A stretch of 64,000 nucleotides of DNA, taken from contig CM042084.1 in assembly GCA_023512835.1 (NCBI GenBank), forward strand, positions 12,177,842-12,241,841, in the 5' to 3' direction. This DNA is from Taxillus chinensis. Its lineage: Eukaryota; Streptophyta; Magnoliopsida; Santalales; Loranthaceae. The position numbers were made by a program, and so were the translations under genes. Positions 56,171 to 64,000 of this stretch are shown here, one piece after another. Position 1 is the stretch's first letter. Every line of letters starts with the position of its first letter. A model generated the notes under the pieces. That model worked only from the letters and a program-made list of their open reading frames with translations. It searched no databases and had not been told where the DNA came from.

Positions 56171-57010
56171 TGAGCATATGTAATTTAGTTCAGTTCTGAA
56201 ACTTATTTTTTGTAAGGAGAGGTGGATTGCTGAAGGGTTTTGCCATTGTCGTTCATGTGAGAAGCAATACGAAGTCAGTGTAAAATAGTGTAATTGGAAA
56301 TTTTACTAGCAGAGGTGCCTTGGACGTGTCATATCCACTTGCATTTCATGTAATCATGCCGTGTAGCGCTGTTTGTGTATTTGTATGCCAAGAAGGAACC
56401 GATGTGCCATTAAGATTTTCTCCAAGATGGCGTAATTACTGGGCACTTTAATCTGCATAAGCCGTTGCACTTCTCATCATGCATCCATTGCTCGTAACTT
56501 TATTTCCCCCTTCTGGAAGAACTACAGTAATGGTAATGATGCAGAGTGCTTCCTTTCCATGACTCAAAATTACCCTTACTGTTTTAAATTTTTTGTGAAG
56601 ATTAATTTCAAGTGAGAGCTGTTTCAATCGGTTTGAATTAATTCCCGCCAGTAATTTTGACTCCGGAAAAACTGAGACAACTATGGCTGTCACAGTAATA
56701 TATTCCAGAGAAAAATTCTTCTCAGACAAAACTCTAGTGCAACTTTTCAATGATCAGATGCCACTGCATGCGGTGCCATATGTGAGGGGTGCACGACGTT
56801 GCCTTTCGAGATGTTGCAAAAGAAGAAGCATTCTGGGTATCTCTTCCTTTCAACCTTTTGTACAATTGTACTGTGGTTGTTCCCATGATCTTCTAAAAGC
56901 AGCAGTTAAGTTGTAAACGAGTTGCATTTAATGAAGAGCAGAGGCAGAGACTTCATTGCTGCAGCAAATGTAGTAACTTAGACAGGATGTTGCATCCCCT
57001 TTTAATACCC
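56171..57010 (+). other. 3' UTR and downstream flank of the helicase gene
   Basis: Balanced composition after the TGA, resembling transcribed DNA to about 56450. Short ORFs lack coding character. From about 57010 to 58160 there is only A+T-rich spacer with nothing recognisable. Confidence 0.5.
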
Positions 57011-58164
57011 ACGTGTTGTTTTAGTCTCGCACCCTCATTTATCTGGCGTGGCCGTAGCTCGACTCCATCCCACCCGTAAATTGTTTGCTTTTGGAAGGAA
57101 GGGTTGTTGGATAGGTAATCTGTGAAGGAATATTTTTTTATCCATATATATACATATATATTATAAAATTCTATTTGCACTTGTGTAGGTAATCTACACA
57201 GGGTCACTTGTCACAAATTAATTGTTATGGCTTTTTTATTATCAAATTAATGGCAGGGAGAAATGTCTATCATTTTGGAGGAAGGATGCGCTATTAAGTT
57301 TTTCATGCGGATGTGTTTTGGGGTTAAGCAAGCAAATTGTAATAATTAAATACAAATATGAATTCAGCACACCTACTCCTATGAATTGAGATTTGAGACT
57401 CAAGTATAGAAATCAGAGTTTTTATTTATTTATTATGTTATATTGGGCACCCTTCTTACCATTCACCATCATCGAATATTGACAAAAGTAATGGGATTAC
57501 GGGTACATATTATCATATAATAGTCAATCTATGAAAACTAAGAGATAACGAGGAAGAAAATCTTCCCCAAAAGCACTAAACTTGTAGCCAAGTTATTTTA
57601 ATCTTCACGTTGAATCTTAGAGGTCGGATATGGTTCTTTTAGATGGCGGGGACACCTACAATTTCAGGTGGGATCCCATCGAAGAAAAACTGGTTGTGCA
57701 CAACAATTCCTAAGATAAATGAAGAGACCAGTTGTACGTTTTAATTATGAATCAGACTCCAGATGAAGGGTCTTGCCGCAAGATAATTTGGTTTTGAAAT
57801 AGGTGCTTTTGTTATCACAGGAGAATATTATAGTTGGGCAGTGTTTTTGCCATCATTTTTTCTCTTTTTGGTGTTGTTTATTTAATGTTTGTGTTTGTTT
57901 GTTTATATAATAAAGTTGGATGATGAAATTTTAATGGAAGAGAATGGGTGGGTGTGTTAGTTGTTGTGGGGCATGGATGGCGGCGTGGATCCACGTCTTG
58001 AATTATTATGTGGTACAGTTTAATTGGCGACGGTGATATTGCTGTCATGAAGCTAGTTTGTATTCGAATTATGTACTGCCCATATTTTTATTTGCTAATT
58101 ACATGTCTCATCTGCACCGATCAAATTCAGCAAGGGACCAAAATGTAACGCGACACCATATACG

Positions 58165-58364
58165 GGCACGTTTTCGCTGTGGTTTGTGTTGTATCCTCTT
58201 TTTTGTCAGACAATACAGGCAATTATTGTTCTCTGCTTTCAACTTACGGGTCCATACGCCAACTATCCACTTATCCCAGTTCAAAGTGCAACGAGTAGAA
58301 ACGACCAAAACAATTAAAAAATATAAAAGATAAAAAGTGCATGGAACATGTGCGATGCATATAA
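58165..58364 (+). repeat. Upstream copy of the cysteine-rich gene's promoter segment
   Basis: Starts GGCACGTTTTCGCTGTGGTTT and ends AAAAAGTGCATGGAACATGTGCGATGCATATA. It matches 60728-60893 almost throughout, including CAATACAGGCAATTATTGTT and CAACTATCCACTTATCC-type phrases. No TATA box or coding sequence follows this copy. Confidence 0.8.
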
Positions 58365-59269
58365 CAATTTATGCAGGCTGCACTGCAGAGTGTTTGATAT
58401 TCATTGTAACATGACTTAAAAAAAAAAAAGATAACAAGCATTAAAGATGTCATACCTATCACATTCATTGTGATTTCTAAATGACTATTTATAACAAGAG
58501 AAAAATCTTTTATTATTTTTAGTTTTCTATACTAGAAAATAGGTATTGTATTTTTAAATTAAAAATAAAAATAAATAAAACAAACATGCCTTAATATTCT
58601 TATTTTATTTTCACATGTGTATAACTTTTCACATGAGTCACTATTACAATTTTGACTCTAACATTTTTTTTTCTATTTTTACTTTTATTTATATAAAATA
58701 AATTTTTTATTTCATTTAAGCTTTTTTCTCAAATGACTTTTCTTCACGTAACTCCAAGATAGACACCACAACTAAAAAATTGTGAAAATAAATAGATACT
58801 ATTTATTTTTAAAGAGTATAACTGCAGCATTCTTTTAAAATAGAATCGATGAAGAGTGTGTTAAAATATTTTTTTGAAATTGAATTTGTATTTTTGGAGA
58901 TACAGACTCTAATGTGCCGTTAAAGATATATATGCATTTTCCAAGAATTATTTAATTTTAATGACTTTTTATTGTATCATTTTGAAAAATAAAGATAAAG
59001 ATAGAAAATAAAATGTAAAAAGTAAATAAATTATAGAAAAATAATGCAAACGTGAATGTTTTCTTATCTTCTTTACCCAAACTCGAGCAACCGTAATCCA
59101 ACGTGTATATATATGGAAGATAATTTACTCAAGATTTTTTAAAAAAATGTGAGAGTATCGCAAAAATTCTTAGATACCCTTATAATTTGTTCAAAAACTT
59201 ATAATAATTTCAATCTCGAGTTTTTTAATATTATTCAGGAATATATAAAGAAACTAAATGTAACAATTT

Positions 59270-60460
59270 TAAGTATTAGGGCGAGCCCCGAGATGTAGGG
59301 GATCCAAGGCGGTAATTAACATTAGGTTCCTTGTCCCTAAATATTTTAAGATAATAATAATATTTATATTTATATATTAAACTAACAATTCTTATTACTA
59401 TTATTACTTTACTATAATTATATAATAATATAAAACTTAAAACATATATTATTATTGAAATCAAAATACAATAATAAAAAATAAACTAAATAACATAACA
59501 TACATGATAGAAATTTTCATAAATAAGTAAAATAAACCTTTTGAAAAGTTAATTTTATCTTTTTCTACAATTCAAAAGGAAAAAAATGTTAATCACAAGA
59601 AACAAAAAAAATATAAATTTACAATATTGAATATTTAATTTGTTAAATTAACTTAAAATTATTTGAATTTATTTATTCTTCTTGCCTTTTCTGCTACAAA
59701 ATCACTATAATAATATAACAAAAAAATAAATTAAACAATTAAATAAATACATATCAACAATGCATAAAGTTTCAACCCAAGAAAATTTTCATCTCAAACT
59801 TATCAAATACATGAAATAAAAATTAAAATATAAATATTAAAATACAACAATAATATATATACATTACAGCAATAAAAATAAAAATAAAAATACAGCAATA
59901 AACAGCATTATACATTTATACAACAAAAAATAAAATCAGCATTATACAAACAGTAATATATTTTAACAGTCCAAATGTCTATTCCAGTCATTATACATTT
60001 ATACAGCAAAAATTGAAAAATATCACCGGAAAAAAACGTACCAGTCCTTGTGTCACAGTCACGGATCGCCGGCAGCAACAGGGGCACATAAACGGGAGCA
60101 GCGGTACAGCGGCGGCAGCGCGGCTCGGCACAGCAGCGCTGCAGCGACAGCGGGGGGCGGCAAAGCAGCGGGAAGCAGCATTCCGGCGCGGCACAGTGGT
60201 GGCAGCAGCGGCAGAGGTGTAGGGAGGTGTGGTTGAGTTAGGCTTAGACGTGGAGAGATCAGTGATAGAGGCCTGGAGCTTAAAGGTGAAGGTCAGAACT
60301 CAAGCGTTACTACATTTGTGTGTCTGTGAGCGATGGCTGCGAGGTTAAAAAAACTATAAGAAAAGAAATTATTTTAAAAATGAGGCCCTAATTTAAGATT
60401 TTTTTTAAGAGCCCAAGGCTCAGGCATTGGTTGCCTGGCCTTATTATTTTTTAAAACAAT
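59270..60460. mobile_element. Possible non-autonomous hAT-like element with GC-rich core
   Basis: The left border area reads TTAGGGCGAGCCCCGAG and the right border area, reversed, reads AATAAGGCCAGGCAACC...GCCTGAGCCTTGGGCTC, then AGGGCC. GGCCC-type ends with an A+T interior are usual in plant hAT derivatives. A GC-rich island (60040-60240) of GGCAGCAGCGGC-type units lies inside. Exact ends and target duplication not resolved. Confidence 0.35.
60040..60240. repeat. GC-rich CAGCGG/GCAGCA island
   Basis: A 200-bp island of GCAGC, GCGGC and CGGCAC words inside very A+T-rich DNA. It is open in two frames as Ala/Arg/Gln-only peptides, which I take as composition and not a gene. Confidence 0.6.
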
Positions 60461-60727
60461 TTTTTTAAAGAAATTAAATATAACAATTTAAAACACCCAT
60501 CATTAAATAATTTTTTAACATTCACTAGTTTTTGTTTTTTTTTTTTTATATTTATGATGTTACTGTTAGACCACGAAAGTGATAAATATAATATTAATAA
60601 ATCAAATAAATTTAGTTTTTTTAAAGGGTGGCCGCGAGATAAGGGATAGAAAGGTAAACGCGTACGTACAACTATCCGAACTCTCGCATTATCCAATGAC
60701 TCTTCGAGCGAGGAAAACCAATTTACA

Positions 60728-60893
60728 GGCACGTTTTCGCTGTGGTTTATATTGTCTGGTCATTTTTGTCTGACAATACAGGCAATTATTGTTATCGGCT
60801 TTCAACTCACGGTCCACACACCAATTATCCACTTATCCAAGACCAAAACAATAATAAAAATAAAAAGTGCATGGAACACGAGCGACGCATATA
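60728..60893 (+). repeat. Downstream copy of the duplicated promoter segment
   Basis: Near-copy of 58165-58364 in the same orientation, 2.56 kb apart. It ends about 40 bp before the TATA box of the cysteine-rich gene. Confidence 0.8.
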
Positions 60894-60934
60894 TCTGTGT
60901 GTTTTTTTTTCTTCCAAAAATGATGCAATGTGGC

Positions 60935-60942
60935 TATATAAA
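60935..60942 (+). promoter_or_regulatory. TATA box of the cysteine-rich protein gene
   Basis: TATATAAA within GGCTATATAAAGG, 89 bp before the ATG at 61031. With normal spacing transcription would start at about 60965-60975, giving a 5' UTR of about 60 bases. Confidence 0.7.
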
Positions 60943-61030
60943 GGACCTCCGATGCACAGCACATTTCAAAGCAGCAAGAGAGCTAAAAACTATATATATA
61001 TTAATTAGTATAGACCATTGAAGTGAGGAG

Positions 61031-61366
61031 ATGAGGAAGAAGGAGGTTGACCTGATTCTGTTGGCCGTGTTGGTGGTTCTGGCTTTGGCCTCTGCTCTTC
61101 CCCCAGCCATGGGCGGAGGCTCGGACTGCTCAGAAAATAACAAAAATGGAGTCTCGACTGGTGGTGCCGCCACTGAGATGAGCTCTTACAGGAGGTCTCC
61201 ATGGTTTAAGATTTTCCTTGCAGATGGTGGAAGCTTCCCTCTAACTGCGGTGGGCGGATGCATACCCTTAAAAGGGTGGTGCAGCATTGATAAGCCCTTA
61301 TGCTGTCCAGGGCTTTACTGTTCCCCTGCTGGGCGTGGGATGTGTTTAAATGCGACTCAAGTTTAG
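61031..61366 (+). CDS. Small secreted cysteine-rich protein, knottin-like
   Basis: 111 codons. Residues 1-25 form a signal peptide (basic MRKKE, then a Leu/Val/Ala core, with a likely cut after A-S-A). The C-terminal 32 residues hold six cysteines spaced C-x6-C-x6-C-C-x4-C-x7-C, the inhibitor-cystine-knot pattern. A seventh Cys lies just after the signal region. An N-A-T glycosylation site is near the end. The start is supported by the TATA box 89 bp upstream. Plant knottins include antifungal peptides and protease inhibitors; which, if any, applies is unknown. A TTTTCCTTGCAG at about 61212-61223 could be a splice acceptor, so a shorter spliced form is possible. I do not recognise an exact family. 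Confidence 0.65.
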   Translation: MRKKEVDLILLAVLVVLALASALPPAMGGGSDCSENNKNGVSTGGAATEMSSYRRSPWFKIFLADGGSFPLTAVGGCIPLKGWCSIDKPLCCPGLYCSPAGRGMCLNATQV

Positions 61367-61689
61367 AAAGCGGTACGTCGATGTCGTGGGGTTGCATGGC
61401 ATGGCATCAAATAAGGGTAATAATCAAGGATAATGATAATATTGTCCTCAATCAGTCGCGTCATGGTTTAATTGGTCGTACACACGTACGTGGGTTATTT
61501 ATATCGTGTCTATGTGTTTAGTTTTGTGGATCTTAATTGGTCCATCTGTCTTGTGTTCTCGATCGGGGGTGAGCAATGGTTTCCGTCACGCATATGCAGG
61601 GCATATGGAACAACTAATGTATGCTCTATTTGGGCATTCAAAATCAATAATAAAAACTTAAATGTTTTATTTGTTGGATGTTAGAGATT

Positions 61690-61691
<2 letters not shown>

Positions 61692-61739
<48 letters not shown>
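61692..61739. repeat. (AT)n microsatellite
   Basis: 24 perfect AT units about 330 bp after the stop of the cysteine-rich gene. A shorter TA run lies at about 62234-62250. Confidence 0.95.
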
Positions 61740-61744
<5 letters not shown>

Positions 61745-61759
61745 TTTATTTGGTCAAGA

Positions 61760-62880
61760 ATAAATAAGACAAAATAAAAGTTTATATAAACATGGAATAC
61801 GTTTAACGAAGTCTCTCGGGACAAGATTTCCAAAGAGGAAAAGAAGTAGGGATATCCGAGAAATCAAAATTGTAGAGCTAACATGCAAAAGCCCATCAAC
61901 ATTTACCCTTATGAAATATATCAAAAAATTACAATTTACATGTTATGTTAATTCTAGAATGCTATGACTTATGGCCTTAGAAATTTTGTTTTAATGGAGG
62001 GGCTTTAGGTTTTGATACAAATATTATATATATATGGGTTGAATTTTATTCTTTAATTAATTTACAAGCTCACGCTACATTATTTGCGCACATATAGTCT
62101 TATTTGCAGTGTAAAGAAGGAAGTTTGCTATAGATATACTTAATAAATGTATTTTATTTCAAATATATTATTATTATTTAAGAAAAAAAGAAACTTGAAA
62201 TTTAAAGGTACAATGGGAAACTAAATTTATTCATATATATATATATATATGTTGAAATGATATCCTAGTTAAAATCAGTTAGTATTCAACATTCATTAAA
62301 TTTCACTCACCTGCACTAAATATAAATAAACACCACCTTATTATAAAATCAATAAGAGTCCCACCAAATTGAATCGTAAGATAATAAGATAAAAAAGCGA
62401 ATTGGATTCCTTTACTTGCATTTTTTTCTTTACATTGTACCGGGATGGATCGTTGTTCCTTTTGGGCTTTCGAAAGGTTATCTAAAGAAAAATGCTATTT
62501 GCAACCGGTATTATGTTCCCGGTTGCTGATGTAGTAATTTTCATGTCAACAAAAATACTTAAAACTTACGCACATTACACCAAATATGATATAGAGAAAA
62601 AGAAAGCAGGGAAGGGTGAGAGGAGCCTCGAGCCGCGGATCTGGACGGGAGAAGATAAAAATATAGCATAAAATCAAGTTTTAGAGCGATAGAGAGCTTT
62701 TTTTGAAAATCCGAGAGCGGAAAATCCCTTACGGTATTTTTGAGGCGTAGCTCTCGTCGATACCTACAAATAAAAAAATGTGCCTAAATCGGACCACTGT
62801 ACGCAAAGTTATGGCCGTTTGAAGTTTTCGTCAGAAATTACAGTCGACGGAACCCAGAAACCCGTAAATCTGAGCGTGAG
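61760..62880. other. A+T-rich spacer
   Basis: No gene is supported. About 62780-63020 is open but its content matches retrotransposon-LTR-like DNA. Confidence 0.5.
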
Positions 62881-63020
62881 AGAGATAATCAATGCCTACT
62901 CGAGTATTTGCTCGATGCCTATTCGACACTTGCTCGAGCCTCTCCTCGAGGCGTGCTCGAGGCTACTTCATCTAAACAATGCAAGAATAAGACAACTGAG
63001 TTTGCATGATCTAAACAAAT
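62780..63020 (+). repeat. Cluster of TCGA palindromes, LTR-like
   Basis: Between 62895 and 62970 there are six (C/T)TCGA sites, three of them extended palindromes (ACTCGAGT, GCTCGAGC, CCTCGAGG). Palindrome clusters of this sort also occur in the gypsy LTRs at 30390-30535 and 31918-31959. Probably part of an LTR whose ends were not found. Confidence 0.35.
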
Positions 63021-63475
63021 AAACTCTTGTTTAGAAATACTCGATGTCCCATTGGTTCATATTCCATGCACTCCCATCATTGCAAAAATCTGGATTTTGA
63101 ATGTTAATTTTCATGTTCCGATCATTCCCAATGTCATTAATCTCAATTCTAACTTCATCTTCTTCGTCAACATCCAATTCATCCAAGTTTAATATTTCAT
63201 TATTTTCATGTACATTACATCCAATAACCCAAGTATTGGATTATGAATTATAAATATAAAACTAATAAAAATATGAAGTACAAAAAATAAATTGAATAAT
63301 TAAGTACCATTAGATTGGCTCCAAACTATTGACGAAAGGTCTCAATTTCATCAAGTGTTAAGGATATAGGCTCATCCTCTAAGACCCAACATTCTTTCTC
63401 ATAAAAATCTTCAAAGTTAATGAGATCATAATTTCGACCCTTCCAATAATTCTTGCACAGCTTGTGTCAATTTGA
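63020..63475 (-). pseudogene. Antisense coding-like remnant of unknown family
   Basis: On the minus strand two stretches read as protein. One, from about 63465 to 63335, contains 'NYWKGRNYDLINFEDFYEKE' and a C-W, and ends at a stop after 'ETFRQ'. The other, from about 63240 to 63022, is acidic ('LDELDVDEEDEVRIEIND') and ends in a stop. A gap between them has a possible donor (GGTACTTA). I do not recognise the family; transposon origin is likely. It could also be the tail of a gene lying to the right. Confidence 0.25.
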
Positions 63476-64000
63476 ATTAATATAAGCAAAAAAATATTAA
63501 AAAGTGTAGGTCCCAAAGTGAGTCTAGGGGGGGGGGGTGAATAGACTTTCTTTGAGCGCAGAAGCTAAACTGTTTGCTAGTATGTGCTACTTCTAAGAAT
63601 AACTATGATGGAAGTATTTATGGAGAAGATGACAGTAGTAATTTGAATGATAATGTGAGTTATGAACTATCAAAAAAATCTAAGATGTAGTAAATGCTCC
63701 TTATTCACAAATCTCAGTTGTGTAAGGAATGATCCATGATAGTTAGGATTGTGGAAACCAACACTGAGGTTAGACTCAATAATTGTGTTGGATCTTGGAT
63801 GAACAAGAGTATATGATGGATTAAAAGGTTTGATCTTGATCTTTGTTCAACACGGCACACAACACTTAGAAGTTTTTCTCATGGAGTCTCTCTCTCTAGC
63901 GTTGGAACTCTTGCTTGAATTCTGCAAAAGATTATTATCTTAATGTTTGTCAGGATCCTTTTACTTGTGTTCTGTGTATTCCACGCTTTCAAAAAAGTAT
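63476..64000. other. Right edge of the window, retroelement-like
   Basis: A G-run followed by TGAATAGAC at about 63529-63545, preceded by AAGTGAGTCTAG, resembles the 'GGGGGGTGAAT' phrase at about 6797. It is commonly seen in plant retroelements. No gene supported; the sequence is cut by the window end. Confidence 0.3.

Noticed and set aside
59276..59464. Ile/Tyr-rich antisense ORF
   Set aside because: Only A+T-rich sequence; no recognisable domain, and codon content follows base composition.
60013..60236. Ala/Arg/Gln-rich ORFs on both strands
   Set aside because: GC-rich trinucleotide-like island inside probable transposon DNA; no conserved residues or gene structure.

Overview
The window is nuclear DNA of a flowering plant, very probably a woody eudicot; the species cannot be named from sequence alone. 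The grounds are GT-AG introns of 100 bp to more than 10 kb, plant-type host genes, AT-rich spacers, and a dense mix of Ty3/gypsy, Ty1/copia, L1-type LINE and MITE sequences. No rRNA or tRNA gene, CRISPR array or bacterial operon was seen.

Three host genes are supported. (1) Positions 258-3786, + strand: the 3' part of a PAT1-type mRNA-decapping activator whose upstream exons lie outside the window. (2) Positions 34614-56170, + strand: a complete 14-exon R3H / DEIH-box / ankyrin RNA helicase of the plant NIH (DExH6/HVT1) clade, about 1386 codons when its exons are joined. Its fifth intron is about 10.6 kb. (3) Positions 61031-61366, + strand: a small secreted cysteine-rich protein with knottin-like spacing and a TATA box. 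Part of its upstream region is repeated about 2.56 kb earlier.

The rest is layered transposons. An Athila-like gypsy element (10695-20630) has both long LTRs, a tRNA-Asp primer site and a clean 5-bp target duplication, but its pol is broken many times. A small Reina-like chromovirus (24318-30206) has an initiator-Met primer site and a C-terminal chromodomain. Its coding frame is nearly continuous, with two in-frame stops and a 413-bp insertion in gag. This chromovirus split an older antisense gypsy LTR (about 23474-24317 plus 30207-30744). A related LTR stands alone at 31672-33000. A third, in the large helicase intron, was itself split by an L1-like LINE (about 40945-44898). That intron also holds a copia relic (about 45513-48975) and a Tourist-like MITE (48979-49264). 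Intron 2 of the helicase carries two antisense LINE fragments and a Stowaway-like MITE.

The two large host genes both act on RNA (decapping, RNA unwinding), but nothing in the sequence links them functionally; their proximity is taken as chance. All identities come from reading motifs by eye, with no database search. Percent identities are rough counts.
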